Shown in pieces: positions 17,125-26,372 of a DNA stretch of 64,000 nt; position 1 is the first letter of the stretch; the number at the start of each line of letters is the position of its first letter. Position numbers and translations under genes: made by a program. This DNA is from an uncultured Neokomagataea sp. (GTDB taxonomy: Bacteria; Pseudomonadota; Alphaproteobacteria; Acetobacterales; Acetobacteraceae): contig NZ_CAMKWA010000010.1 in NCBI RefSeq assembly GCF_946476835.1, forward strand, positions 1-64,000, in the 5' to 3' direction. The notes under the pieces are model-generated. The model was not told the DNA's origin. It searched no databases and saw only the letters and a list, made by a program, of their open reading frames with translations.

Positions 17125-18318
17125 GTGACGCAGCATTTTGTCAGCGTACTTTTCACTATTCGCTCGTATTTTTTCTGGCTTCCGCCAGCGCTTGTTTCTG
17201 TTTTGATGCTGGCGTTGGTGGGGGGATTGGCGTTTTATGCCGGGAATGTGGTGACCTCGGTGTTACTGCGTATTCCTGGGCCTAAAAGTGCCGAGTTGAT
17301 CCGTAAGATCGTTGGTGCGTTGCGCCGGCCGACCCGTATTATTACGGCGCTTGTCGGTATGATGACGACCTTGCCGACGGTTTCGGGATTCTCCGAAAGC
17401 AGCGCGGAAAATATTGGTCTCTTTTTCCAGTTCGTGCTGGTGCTTACGCTTGGATATGGCGTGATTATTGCGTTCCGTCTGATGACGGAAGCGTATTTGA
17501 CGCGTATTTCATCACGTGAACAGACGGATGATATCACCATTCGGACACATCAAACGCAAATTCGGGTTTTGCGGCGTTTGATTGAAATTTTGGTGGGTAT
17601 TGTCACGGTTGCGTCGGCATTGATGCTGTTTCCTTCCGTGAAGCAATATGGCGTGTCTTTGTTCGCATCGGCTGGAGCGGCGTCACTTGTCGTTGGTTTG
17701 TCAGCGCGTGGATTGCTGACAAACCTGATTGCTGGCGTACAAATTGCGATTACTCAGCCAATCCGGATGGAGGATCTGGTCATTATCAATGGTGACTGGT
17801 GCTGGGTGGAAGAAATTAACGCGACTTATGTTGTGCTACGTGTGTGGGATTGGCGCCGTCATATTGTGCCGATTTCTTACTTTTTGGAAAATCAGTTTGA
17901 AAATTGGACGCATAATTCAGCGGCTATTATCGGCGTTGTCTTTTTGTGGTTGGATTATGAAGCGCCGATGGATCGTATTCGTACCATGCTAGGAGAGGTG
18001 ATCAAAACATGTCCCTTATGGGATGGAAAAGTGTTTGATGTGCAGGTGGCGGATTGTAACGATAAGACGATGTCGATCCGTATTATCGCCAGTGCTCGTA
18101 ATGCGCTGCAAAGTTGGGATTTGCGGTGTGATATTCGTGAGAAGATCATTGCGCGGATTAAAGAGGAGTGCCCTGAGGCACTTCCACGTATGCGCTATGC
18201 CATGATGCCGCCATCTCCAACAGGAGAAGGGATGATGGATAATATGATTTCCCCACCCATCGCGCGGCCACCCTCTGGTAGTTACACGGGCCCGACGGGG
18301 CAGTCTGCTGGCTCATAA
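17125..18318 (+). CDS. Mechanosensitive ion channel, MscS family
   Basis: 397 residues. About four hydrophobic segments (near 14-37, 70-90, 95-120, 150-175), then the pore-lining helix SAGAASLVVGLSARGLLTNL near residue 180, rich in small residues as in MscS TM3, and the beta domain (QPIRMEDLVIINGDWCWVEEI). MscS channels open on membrane tension to release solutes in osmotic downshock. The GTG start at 17125 has AGGAG at 17109-17113, a long spacing. The C-terminal tail (after MRYAMMPPS) is Pro/Ser-rich and variable. It ends at an 8-bp hairpin that includes its stop codon. Confidence 0.9.
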   Translation: MTQHFVSVLFTIRSYFFWLPPALVSVLMLALVGGLAFYAGNVVTSVLLRIPGPKSAELIRKIVGALRRPTRIITALVGMMTTLPTVSGFSESSAENIGLFFQFVLVLTLGYGVIIAFRLMTEAYLTRISSREQTDDITIRTHQTQIRVLRRLIEILVGIVTVASALMLFPSVKQYGVSLFASAGAASLVVGLSARGLLTNLIAGVQIAITQPIRMEDLVIINGDWCWVEEINATYVVLRVWDWRRHIVPISYFLENQFENWTHNSAAIIGVVFLWLDYEAPMDRIRTMLGEVIKTCPLWDGKVFDVQVADCNDKTMSIRIIASARNALQSWDLRCDIREKIIARIKEECPEALPRMRYAMMPPSPTGEGMMDNMISPPIARPPSGSYTGPTGQSAGS

Positions 18319-18327
18319 AGCCAGCAG
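18305..18327. terminator. Hairpin over the stop codon of the MscS-type gene
   Basis: CTGCTGGC (18305-18312) and GCCAGCAG (18320-18327) form a perfect 8-bp stem with a 7-nt loop that contains the stop codon. It lies between convergent genes, but neither side has a T-run, so it is at best a weak or factor-assisted terminator. Confidence 0.4.
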
Positions 18328-18338
18328 AAACGGGTTAT

Positions 18339-19889
18339 TTACTGATGTGGGATGTCACGCATGGTAGAATTGTGGCGTCCATAATGGCGGTATGTGAGTA
18401 CGCCGAGCAGTACATACCCACCTAATAAGCCAAGAGGGACAGGGTTTCCGTGCAGAGTGGCGCGGACAAGATCTGCAACGAGCGGCCCGGTCATGATGAG
18501 GCTAAAGAGGATGCCAAGGGATGGTACAGTCCCGATCCAGAGGCCTTTAATGATGATACCGCCGAGGGGAACGCTAAAAGGGCGTTCGATGTCTGGGCGT
18601 GTGTTTCGCTGCCAAATGACGGTGAAGCACACAATACCAAAGGCGGCTGCGGTTCCTATGGAGACAAGGTCGCTGATGATATCAATTGGCATTGTGGCCG
18701 TCATAATCGCGACGATAATACCCAGAATGATGGAGCCATAGGCCGGGGTGCGATAGCGCGGGCTAACAAGGCTAAAGATTTTTGGAATAAGGCCATCACG
18801 TCCCATGGTGAGCAGGATGCGTGATTGTGCGTAAAGCATGCCCATAAGAACGGAGCAAAGGCCCACTGTTGCGCCGATATTAATAAAGAAAGAAAGCCAT
18901 GGTGTGTGCATGGCACGAACGGCAATGGCTAAGGGGTCTGCCACATCAAGTTGTTGGTATGGAACAACGCCGATCAAGACGAAGGCAACCACAACGTAAA
19001 TGACGGTGCAGATAAGAAGGCTACCGATAATGCCTATGGGCACGTCTCGCGTTGGGTTTTTTGCTTCGGCAGAAGCGGTTGAGACGGCCTCAAACCCAAC
19101 ATAAGCGAAAAAGATAACGGAAGATGCGCGGAATATGCCCGGCACGCCAAAATGAAACCCGCCGGTATAGGCTGGGAAGAAGGGGTGCAGATTAGCGGGG
19201 TTGATCCATCGTATGCCAAGGAGGACAAAAACGAGCAAAACGCCGACTTTTAGTGCGACAATCAACGTATTGACCCGCGAGGATTCTTCTACGCCACGTG
19301 CGAGCAGAAGGCTGATAAGAATTACGGCGCAGAAGCCGATGAGGTCTGCTTGCCAACCTGCGGCGATTAACGTGCCATCTGAACCGGGGACGGGTTGTAA
19401 GGTGGCGTGGCTGAGATAAGCCGGAATATGTACGCCGGTCAGGTCTAGAAGGGATGTCATATAACCCGATAGCCCCGCAGCAACGGCGGTACAGGATATG
19501 CCATATTCCAAGAGCAAGAGCCATCCGACGACCCATGCGGCTTTTTCGCCCATTGTGATGTAGGCGTATGAATAAGCGGATCCGGAGACCGGTAGTGTGG
19601 AGGCAAGTTCACCATAGGCTAGGGCGGTAAATAGGCATGCGAGCGCGGCAATAACGAATGAGACCATGACGGATGGGCCTGCAAACTCAGCAGAGGCCGT
19701 TCCGATGGTGACGTAGATCCCGGCACCAATGACGGAACCGATTCCGAGCATGACAAGTTGTGTCGCGGTGAGGCTGCGTTTCAGGCCATGCGTGTTGTTT
19801 TCATGCATGATCTGTTCGAGGGTTTTACGTCTGGCCGAGGAAGTGGCCACACCGTTTGATTTTGAGCTGGAATGTATCGGTTCTGACAT
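18339..19889 (-). CDS. Amino acid permease, APC superfamily
   Basis: 516-residue membrane protein with about 12-13 hydrophobic segments. The first helix carries the APC motif GIGSVIGAGIYVTIG near residue 50, followed by SGSAYSYAYITMGE and FFAYVGFEAVSTASAEAKNP near residue 270, the pattern of cationic/general amino-acid transporters of the YfnA/CAT type. Imports amino acids across the inner membrane; substrate cannot be fixed from sequence. Stands alone, convergent with the MscS-type gene. Confidence 0.9.
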   Translation of the reverse strand: MSEPIHSSSKSNGVATSSARRKTLEQIMHENNTHGLKRSLTATQLVMLGIGSVIGAGIYVTIGTASAEFAGPSVMVSFVIAALACLFTALAYGELASTLPVSGSAYSYAYITMGEKAAWVVGWLLLLEYGISCTAVAAGLSGYMTSLLDLTGVHIPAYLSHATLQPVPGSDGTLIAAGWQADLIGFCAVILISLLLARGVEESSRVNTLIVALKVGVLLVFVLLGIRWINPANLHPFFPAYTGGFHFGVPGIFRASSVIFFAYVGFEAVSTASAEAKNPTRDVPIGIIGSLLICTVIYVVVAFVLIGVVPYQQLDVADPLAIAVRAMHTPWLSFFINIGATVGLCSVLMGMLYAQSRILLTMGRDGLIPKIFSLVSPRYRTPAYGSIILGIIVAIMTATMPIDIISDLVSIGTAAAFGIVCFTVIWQRNTRPDIERPFSVPLGGIIIKGLWIGTVPSLGILFSLIMTGPLVADLVRATLHGNPVPLGLLGGYVLLGVLTYRHYGRHNSTMRDIPHQ

Positions 19890-19930
19890 GATGTGTTAAT
19901 GTGCCGAGAAAGGCGCCTCCTGGGAAGGGT

Positions 19931-20773
19931 TTAAAGAGCGATCAGAATAACGGCGAGAACGCCGAAAGCGATGCAATAAAAGCCGAATGGTGTAAGAGAC
20001 CAGCGGTCATGGTTGTGAAAAAGGCGCAGCATAGCACGTGAGCAGATCCATGCGGTGATGGCTGCGACGATAGCGCCAATAATGCATTGTTGGATGAGGT
20101 CATGGCTCAGTGCGATATGCCGTGATTGCCATGCTTGATGGACAGTGGCGGCGAGAACAACCGGCTGGGCCATAAGAAGAGAGAAGCGTGCCGCAGATCC
20201 ATGGTTCAGGCCGCGAGATAAGCCGCCAGCCATGGTTGCACCAGAACGGGAAATGCCGGGGAAGAAGGCAAGGCACTGCGTTAAGCCGATGGTGATGGCG
20301 TCTTTTGCGTTCAGATCGGCCAGATTACGTGGCGGTGCGTTTTTCTTTGCTCGGTTGAGAAGGTCTGTTCCAATGAGCAGAAGTCCGTTGACCACGAGAA
20401 AGCCAGCCGCAGCGAGTGGTGCGCCAAAAATGGCACGCAGGCGATGTTCAAACCCAGCACCAATGAGGACGGCGGGAATGGTAGCAATTACCAAGAAAAC
20501 TAAGACCCGAATGGAATCTTCTTGCTGTTGAGCGCCGAGCCGTCCGGTGGCACCGCGGAGAAGGTGTTTCCAATCTTGCCAAAAGACGCTGGCTAACCCC
20601 AGTAGGGTACCGAGATGCAGCATTGTGAGGAATGGTAAGAAAAACGGGGCGTGTTCGTCCAACGGCCAATGAAGAATGGCCGGAAGCAAGACGGCATGCC
20701 CGAGGCTGCTGATCGGAAAGGGCTCAGTAATACCTTGTATGGCCGCAAGGATAATTGCTTGAAGCAGGGTCAT
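19931..20773 (-). CDS. uppP: Undecaprenyl-diphosphate phosphatase
   Basis: 280 residues, polytopic membrane protein (BacA family) that recycles undecaprenyl diphosphate to the monophosphate carrier used for peptidoglycan and polysaccharide synthesis. Motif 1 is QGITEPFPISSLGH (residues 13-26), matching the (E/Q)xxxE plus Ser and His pattern; motif 2 is FPGISRSGAT near residue 170. Start at the ATG complementary to 20771-20773, with AGGAA upstream; a longer frame upstream is non-conserved. It diverges from the MlaD-like gene across a 184-base gap. Compared with the common TEFLPVSSTGH, the TEPFPISSLGH variant is unusual but keeps the key Glu, Ser and His. Confidence 0.92.
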   Translation of the reverse strand: MTLLQAIILAAIQGITEPFPISSLGHAVLLPAILHWPLDEHAPFFLPFLTMLHLGTLLGLASVFWQDWKHLLRGATGRLGAQQQEDSIRVLVFLVIATIPAVLIGAGFEHRLRAIFGAPLAAAGFLVVNGLLLIGTDLLNRAKKNAPPRNLADLNAKDAITIGLTQCLAFFPGISRSGATMAGGLSRGLNHGSAARFSLLMAQPVVLAATVHQAWQSRHIALSHDLIQQCIIGAIVAAITAWICSRAMLRLFHNHDRWSLTPFGFYCIAFGVLAVILIAL

Positions 20774-20957
20774 AGAGATTCCTGATGCAGGAAGGCTACC
20801 GTTTCTGGCGGCTCTGTGCTTGATAGCAGATGAAGAGCCGCTGTTTGCCTTATGGGGACGAGGCGCGCAACCTTTAGCACGTTTATAAGCGTACGGAACG
20901 TACCTATTATTGAGGTGCGGTCGGGGCGTTTGATGAAGATTGGAGAGCAACGAGGCA

Positions 20958-21422
20958 ATGGCAGGAAAGACGCAAAAGCGCGGGAGCGCTGTTCTGGCAA
21001 GCAGCGTTGTTATTGCGGCGGCGGGTGGCTTTTTATTTTACAGCGCTGCGCTGTATCGTGGTCCCGTTGATCATGGCAAGGTTTTACATGCCCATTTTAA
21101 TTCAGCCAATGGGCTGCGCGTGGGGGCAGATGTTGATCTGGCCGGGGTTGCGGTTGGTCGTGTTCAAGCGATTCGACTAGACCCTGTGAGTCAAATGGCG
21201 GATGTGACGTTTACAGTGGATGCTGCGTTGTCTTTGCCACAGGATACGGCCGCGGGTATTGGTGCTCCGTCCATGACATCTGACAATGCATTGCAGTTGA
21301 AGCCAGGCCATGATGCCAGAGCATTGGATGCGGGAGGGCTGATTCAGGATACTCAGGATCAGCTGTCCTTAGAGCAGCAAGTGAGTAATTATATTTTTGG
21401 CGGTGGTGGGCTCGGTCAATAA
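20958..21422 (+). CDS. MlaD/MCE domain protein
   Basis: 154 residues: a membrane anchor near residues 13-32 (SAVLASSVVIAAAGGFLFY), then a single MCE domain beginning KVLHAHFNSANGLRVGADVDLAGVAVGRV. This is the size and form of MlaD, the periplasmic subunit of the Mla phospholipid transport system. The usual partners mlaF and mlaE are not next to it. Start ATG 20958 (MAGKTQ); GAGG at 20952-20955 is close, GGAG at 20942-20945 more distant. It is followed only 15 bases later by the convergent ATP-grasp gene with no clear terminator. Confidence 0.85.
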   Translation: MAGKTQKRGSAVLASSVVIAAAGGFLFYSAALYRGPVDHGKVLHAHFNSANGLRVGADVDLAGVAVGRVQAIRLDPVSQMADVTFTVDAALSLPQDTAAGIGAPSMTSDNALQLKPGHDARALDAGGLIQDTQDQLSLEQQVSNYIFGGGGLGQ

Positions 21423-21437
21423 TGATCCTGCGGTGCA

Positions 21438-22508
21438 TTAATCATTGATCGGGTAAGACGCTAATAGGCGGCGTTGGCGCAGCCATGCACGGAGCATGGT
21501 GAGTGGGCTGGCAGGTTTCCATCCATGTTTGCGGTTATAAGCACCGATCCGGAAGGCTGCACCATAATGTTCGATCTGGGCAGCATAGGCTTCACGTAAG
21601 TTGGTGGTTGGATCCCAGATGTGAATGGCTTCTGCCCCGAGGCCATTAATTTCAATAATCCGTAAGCCTTCGCCGCGCTTGAGTGCATCAATGGAGGACA
21701 CTTTGGCGTCAATACGACCAAAGTGAAAGTCTGGAACGTCTTTTAGTAATGTATCGAGTGCATTGGTAAGTTCGGGCGTGATGTCTTTGTGGCCATTGTG
21801 AAATATGGAACCTTTGCAATAATTTCCAGCGAAGACGAGTGGGAAGACTTCCCCTTTTTCTAAAACTGTAAGTGCCTTTTTGCCTAAGCGCTGTAGGTAT
21901 TGATGAGCGGTATCATGAAATTCGGTGGAGTGGTGTAGCAATTCTGCGATATTTGAGTGGCCATCTCCAATGAGAGAGGGGGACGTCTTATAGGTTAGTG
22001 ATGAGATGTATCCTTTAGGCGCATCTGGCGGACGAATATAAAAGACGCCGACTTCGATGGGGTCCTTGATTAATTCTTGGACCATGAGGTCAATATGGTC
22101 AGGGTAAAGCGTGAGGGCCGTTTGTAAATCTTCAGCTGTAGGAATGCATTTTACGCCGGTGCCATTACAGCCAATATCGGGTTTGATTACGACGGGAAAT
22201 GATAGGCCAAGTTTAGCGATGAGTTGCGTGGCGTGGCGATATGCGTGTGGGCCAGATGGAAAGACGGCGTAAGGCGCAATAGCGCGAGAGGCATGTGGGC
22301 CAGCCATGTTTAGAATGGCCGACTTACTTTCACCGCAGAGGCCGCCTGTTTCAATACGTGGGTTAGCGGCAGTTGCAATGCCGAGATGGCGGTAGCGAAG
22401 GCCCATTAAAACCCAGTAAAAGACAATAGGCGTATAGAGGACGACATTGGCTGATAAGCCGATGCGCGATAAAATTTTTTGCGTTGTATGGCGTTTTAAC
22501 AAAGGCAT
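21438..22508 (-). CDS. ATP-grasp domain protein, D-Ala-D-Ala ligase-like
   Basis: 356 residues. A hydrophobic N-terminal stretch (VVLYTPIVFYWVLMGLRY, residues about 22-39) may hold it at the membrane. The ATP-grasp core shows FPVVIKPDIGCNGTGVKCI near residue 103, LMVQELI near 140, and a Mg-binding LRIIEINGLGAEA near residue 300. Automatic annotation often calls such genes D-alanine--D-alanine ligase, but the overall sequence is not that of Ddl, and the substrate is unknown. It lies three bases after the DedA gene on the same strand, so the two are very probably cotranscribed and may act on the same envelope component (inference). Confidence 0.75.
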   Translation of the reverse strand: MPLLKRHTTQKILSRIGLSANVVLYTPIVFYWVLMGLRYRHLGIATAANPRIETGGLCGESKSAILNMAGPHASRAIAPYAVFPSGPHAYRHATQLIAKLGLSFPVVIKPDIGCNGTGVKCIPTAEDLQTALTLYPDHIDLMVQELIKDPIEVGVFYIRPPDAPKGYISSLTYKTSPSLIGDGHSNIAELLHHSTEFHDTAHQYLQRLGKKALTVLEKGEVFPLVFAGNYCKGSIFHNGHKDITPELTNALDTLLKDVPDFHFGRIDAKVSSIDALKRGEGLRIIEINGLGAEAIHIWDPTTNLREAYAAQIEHYGAAFRIGAYNRKHGWKPASPLTMLRAWLRQRRLLASYPIND

Positions 22509-22511
22509 TTT

Positions 22512-23072
22512 CTAGGGCTCGGTTTTTTGTAATCGGGCAATAAGGCGGCCCATGAAGGCAATAGTGAGAACAAGTCCGATTAATCCAACCCACCGCCATT
22601 GAGACTGAAAGCTGAGCAGCCATGTGCCGATGGAGCGTGATACCTCGAACAAAAGAGTTGTCCAGACCATCGTTGCGCCGATGACGGTGATGGCAAAGGG
22701 TAGGAGCGGGGCGCCGAAGTAACCACAAGCGGTATAAAGTGGCAGGCGTGCCCCTGGTATAAAGCGAGAAAGGGCGACGGCCTTGACGGTGTTGCGTGCG
22801 AACCAGCTTTGAGTGTGAGTGGAAAGGCGCAAAAAGCGCCGTAACCATGGCCAGCGTGCAGCAGCAGCGCCAAGGCCATAAAGGCCGAGATCACCGACGG
22901 AGACGCCAACCCAGAGGGCTGCAAGGGCGAGATGTGTGTTCACAGCGCCTAACCGCGTTGCGAGCGCCGTCATAACGGTCGCGGCATCTTCGAGCACAAA
23001 GGTTGCGCCTATAATGGATGTCGCTTTTACCCATTGAGACTGGGCCGCTAGGAGCGTGATAAAATCGCTCAT
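22512..23072 (-). CDS. DedA/VTT family membrane protein
   Basis: 186 residues with several hydrophobic segments and the VTT-domain signature: EDAATVMTALATRLGA, GDLGLYGLGAAAARWPWLRR near residue 60, and the FARNTVKAVALSRFIPGARLP segment near 90 with the conserved R-F-x-P-G-x-R. DedA family members are needed for membrane homeostasis and several act as lipid-carrier flippases, including undecaprenyl phosphate. It heads a two-gene unit with the ATP-grasp gene. Confidence 0.86.
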   Translation of the reverse strand: MSDFITLLAAQSQWVKATSIIGATFVLEDAATVMTALATRLGAVNTHLALAALWVGVSVGDLGLYGLGAAAARWPWLRRFLRLSTHTQSWFARNTVKAVALSRFIPGARLPLYTACGYFGAPLLPFAITVIGATMVWTTLLFEVSRSIGTWLLSFQSQWRWVGLIGLVLTIAFMGRLIARLQKTEP

Positions 23073-23230
23073 CAGTTAGGTGGGGGTGAAGAGAGGAAAG
23101 TCATGCGGCTCCGGTGTTGCATGGTCCGGCTCTGACCGCAAATGTCCTTTTTAAGATGCAGCTTTAAGAAGGCTGGTAGGATATAGTTGGGGTTGCTAGC
23201 ATTACTTTGTCATCCCGCCCTGCTGGAGTT

Positions 23231-24217
23231 ATGATTTTCGTGCTGAAGAGACGTTCTGTTATTGTGTCTGGTGCTGCGGCATTGGGGGCTGTTGGGTTGG
23301 TTCGCTCAGCGCAGGCAGCGGATTATGGGGCTTTCTTGTCCGGGGTCCGGGCTGAAGCGCTGGCAATGGGATTATCGCCCTCGATTGTGAGCCGTGCTTT
23401 GGCGCAGACGCAGCAACCGAATCCTAAAGTCTTAAAGCTCGACCATCATCAGCCTGAGTTTACCCTGACATGGGCGCAGTATCGTGACCGTGTCTTGCCC
23501 GTAACGCGCTTTGATAAAGGGCGTGATTTGTACGGGCAGGTTAGCGCAACTATGTCTCCTATTAGTACTCGGTTTGGGTGTGATGACCGGGTTGTGATGG
23601 GGATATGGGGAATCGAATCGGGGTTCGGCGCACATACGGGGACATTCTCGGTGGTTGATGCGCTGGCAACGCTGGCGTTTGACGGGCGGCGGTCATCTTT
23701 CTTCCGTGGAGAGTTGCTGAAAGCCCTACAGATTCTTAATGCGGGTGATATTGCGCCGGAAGCAATGCTTGGTGGGTATGCGGGCGCTATGGGGCAGGCG
23801 CAGTTCATGCCAAGTGCGTATTTGCGTTATGCGGCCGATGGCGATGGAGACGGGCGGCGTAATATCTGGACGTCTGAGCCAGATGTTTTTGCGTCCATTG
23901 CTAATTATATGGGGCGTTGTGGTTGGGTGCCAGACGAACCATGGGGGCAAGAAGTCACGCTTATTGAAAGCATTCCAGCCGAAGAGATGGGGCGTCAAAA
24001 TACGCGCAGCCTGGGTGAGTGGATGATGCAGGGCGTCCGCCGGAAAGATGGTGAGCCATTCTCACGCATGGATGTGCGCGGGGCGCTGTTGCAGCCTGAT
24101 GGGCCGGGCACACAAGCTTTTATGGTTTACCATAATTTCAACGTGATCCGTCGGTACAATCCTTCTGATTTTTATGCATTGGCTGTTGGTTTGTTAGGGT
24201 CTGGCATTGCGTCTTAA
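23231..24217 (+). CDS. Lytic murein transglycosylase, MltB/SltB type
   Basis: About 328 residues. A signal peptide (KRRSVIVSGAAALGAVGL to AQAAD) with a weak twin-arginine look is followed by a family GH103 domain: MGIWGIESGFGAHTG, holding the catalytic Glu near residue 133, AMGQAQFMPSAYLRYA near 190, and DGDGDGRRNIW. It cuts peptidoglycan to 1,6-anhydro-muropeptides in the periplasm. Start ATG 23231 (GGAG very near) or GTG 23240 at better spacing. Its last bases overlap the start of the RlpA gene by 11 bases. Confidence 0.9.
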   Translation: MIFVLKRRSVIVSGAAALGAVGLVRSAQAADYGAFLSGVRAEALAMGLSPSIVSRALAQTQQPNPKVLKLDHHQPEFTLTWAQYRDRVLPVTRFDKGRDLYGQVSATMSPISTRFGCDDRVVMGIWGIESGFGAHTGTFSVVDALATLAFDGRRSSFFRGELLKALQILNAGDIAPEAMLGGYAGAMGQAQFMPSAYLRYAADGDGDGRRNIWTSEPDVFASIANYMGRCGWVPDEPWGQEVTLIESIPAEEMGRQNTRSLGEWMMQGVRRKDGEPFSRMDVRGALLQPDGPGTQAFMVYHNFNVIRRYNPSDFYALAVGLLGSGIAS

Positions 24218-25070
24218 GGTTTGGTTTGGGGGTGTGCTGTGTATGATGGTGGCGGGCTGTCATCGTGCGGCTCCACCGGAAAAAATACCAGTTGTGCATC
24301 CGCACTATACGCTGAGTGCCCCTTGGCAGGTGGGTGGACACTGGTTCTATCCTTCTGAGCGTTATGACCTGCAAGCAACCGGATTGGCGACGGTTGAAAA
24401 TGCAGCTTCTGTCGCAGGCATGACGGCAGATGGTGAAATGTGGCGCGCTGACGGAATGACAGGCGCTATGCAGGACGTACAACTGCCAATTATTGTGACG
24501 GTCCGTAATCTTCTGAATGGGCGTAGTGTTTGTATACGCATCAACGATCGCGGACCTGCACGTGTGGGGCGTTTGATCAGTGTTACGCCGCGTGTGGCAT
24601 CTCTGCTGGCGATGCAGGGCGATACGCCTGTGGCTGTGATAGAAGATGAGACTATAACGCATGCGCTAGATGCGGCACTGGGCGGCCCAACGTTAGATGT
24701 TCAGGCTGCTCCCTTAGCGGGTGTGCGGGCGGAAGCGCTGGATGGAAAAAGCGCAGGGCGTATATATGGCGCTGCGGTGGGCGGTAATGCTGTAGCGGCG
24801 CCTTCTGTGATGGAGGAATTGCCGCAGAAATGGGTGCAATCGTCTTCAGGACCAACAGATATGTTTGTCGAGTTGGGGCGTTTTCAAAGTCAAAATGCAG
24901 CGCATATGGTTGTGCAGCGTTGCGGTGGGTATGTGCTGCATGTGCCAGCGCGTGATGGTTTGGTATGGAATGTGCGTTTAGGGCCATATAGTACGCAGGC
25001 ATCTGCGGATAAGGCACTGGACCAAAGCCTCGCTTGCGGGGTAGAGGGCGCACGGATCGTTATAGAATGA
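24207..25070 (+). CDS. rlpA: RlpA-like lipoprotein with SPOR domain
   Basis: 287 residues. The start must be TTG 24207 (AGGG at 24196-24199, spacing 7): it gives a proper lipoprotein signal peptide ending in the lipobox VAGC at residues 15-18, whereas the first ATG (24243) would leave none. A double-psi beta-barrel domain follows (SERYDLQATGLATV, then RINDRGPARVGRLISV near residue 110), and the C-terminal 75 residues are a SPOR domain (DMFVELGRFQSQNAAHMV). RlpA acts at the division septum on denuded glycan strands. ATGA overlap with dacA. Confidence 0.87.
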   Translation: MRLKVWFGGVLCMMVAGCHRAAPPEKIPVVHPHYTLSAPWQVGGHWFYPSERYDLQATGLATVENAASVAGMTADGEMWRADGMTGAMQDVQLPIIVTVRNLLNGRSVCIRINDRGPARVGRLISVTPRVASLLAMQGDTPVAVIEDETITHALDAALGGPTLDVQAAPLAGVRAEALDGKSAGRIYGAAVGGNAVAAPSVMEELPQKWVQSSSGPTDMFVELGRFQSQNAAHMVVQRCGGYVLHVPARDGLVWNVRLGPYSTQASADKALDQSLACGVEGARIVIE

Positions 25071-26371
25071 AACACCGGGTAAAGAACCAAATGGATATCC
25101 GGCAGATGATGAGACAGGGTGGACACAACGTGCAGACAAGACGTTCCTTAATCGCCGGCGTTGCCGGTTTTGCTGCCTGCACGTCTTTGACGGCACCTAT
25201 GGTGGCTTTGGCACGGCCACATCGCCACGCAGCGGCACCACGACGTGTTGAGGCTCAGGATGAAAGCGGTCCGGATGGTGTGTCTATGGCATCGCCTGCC
25301 AATACTCCGTTGGGACCTGTCGATACGGTAGCGCGTTGGGCGTATATTTTTGATTATACAACGGGCGCTGTGCTGATGGACAAAGCATCGGGTGAGCGTA
25401 TGCCGCCGTCGTCCCTGACGAAAATGATGACGGCGTATATTGTATTCGGGATGCTCGCATCTGGGCGTTTGCGGTTGGATCAGCAATTGCCGGTGAGTGA
25501 GAAGGCTTGGCGCACGCAAGGCTCTAAAATGTTTGTGCCGTTGGGGCAGACGGTGAGCGTTGAAGATTTGATCCAAGGTATGGTGATACAGTCTGGTAAC
25601 GATGCGTGTATCGTTCTGGCAGAAGGCGTTGCGGGTTCGGAAGAACGCTTCGTCGCATTGATGAATGAAGAGGCGCCAAAGATTGGTTTGACCAATTCTC
25701 ACTTCATGAATGTCACTGGATTGCCAAGTGAAGGGCATTATATGTGCGCGCATGACGTGGCGATGGTAGCGGGTCACTTGGTGCGTGATTATCCGCAATA
25801 TTACCATTTCTTTGGTGAACCAGAGTTTACGTTCAATAAAATTCGCCAAGGAAACCGTAACGTCTTGGTGGCTAAGGGCCTCGCCGATGGTTTGAAGACA
25901 GGCCATACGGATGCCGGCGGTTTTGGTCTTTGTGCCAGTGCGGATCGTAACGGCAATCGTATCATTATGGTGATTAATGGTACATCTTCGAGCAATGAGC
26001 GCGCGCATGAGGGGGAGCGTTTGTTTGCGTGGGCTTTTGCTAATTTTGAGAATGTAACGCTGTTCCGCCGTGGGCAATTAGTGGATCAGGCGCCTGTTTG
26101 GATGGGCGAACACCGTACGGTGTCTCTTGTTGCGCCGTCAGATATTACCATGACATTGCCTTTGGGCTGGCAGCAGCGCTCTCAGGTGAGCGTTGATTAT
26201 GCCTCTCCGATCATGGCGCCTGTAGTGCAGGGACAGAGCTATGGGGCGTTGGTGTTTTCTGCGCCTGGTATGCCTGATACGCGCTTGCCGTTGGAAGCTG
26301 GAGAAACTGTAGCAAAACTGGGCATTGTTGGGCGTGCTATGGCGCGGTTAGGTCATGGGCCGGCCAATTAA
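25067..26371 (+). CDS. dacA: D-alanyl-D-alanine carboxypeptidase
   Basis: Trims the terminal D-Ala from peptidoglycan pentapeptides (PBP5/6 class). All three serine penicillin-binding motifs are present: SSLTKMM (SxxK, near residue 110), SGNDA (SxN, near 175) and KTGHTD (KTG, near 275), followed by a PBP5-type C-terminal beta domain. The N-terminus carries TRRSLIAGVAGF, a twin-arginine-like signal. The protein is 434 residues from ATG 25067, which overlaps the rlpA stop (ATGA); ATG 25091 would shorten it by eight. tmk starts two bases after its stop. Confidence 0.93.
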   Translation: MKHRVKNQMDIRQMMRQGGHNVQTRRSLIAGVAGFAACTSLTAPMVALARPHRHAAAPRRVEAQDESGPDGVSMASPANTPLGPVDTVARWAYIFDYTTGAVLMDKASGERMPPSSLTKMMTAYIVFGMLASGRLRLDQQLPVSEKAWRTQGSKMFVPLGQTVSVEDLIQGMVIQSGNDACIVLAEGVAGSEERFVALMNEEAPKIGLTNSHFMNVTGLPSEGHYMCAHDVAMVAGHLVRDYPQYYHFFGEPEFTFNKIRQGNRNVLVAKGLADGLKTGHTDAGGFGLCASADRNGNRIIMVINGTSSSNERAHEGERLFAWAFANFENVTLFRRGQLVDQAPVWMGEHRTVSLVAPSDITMTLPLGWQQRSQVSVDYASPIMAPVVQGQSYGALVFSAPGMPDTRLPLEAGETVAKLGIVGRAMARLGHGPAN

Positions 26372-26372
26372 G

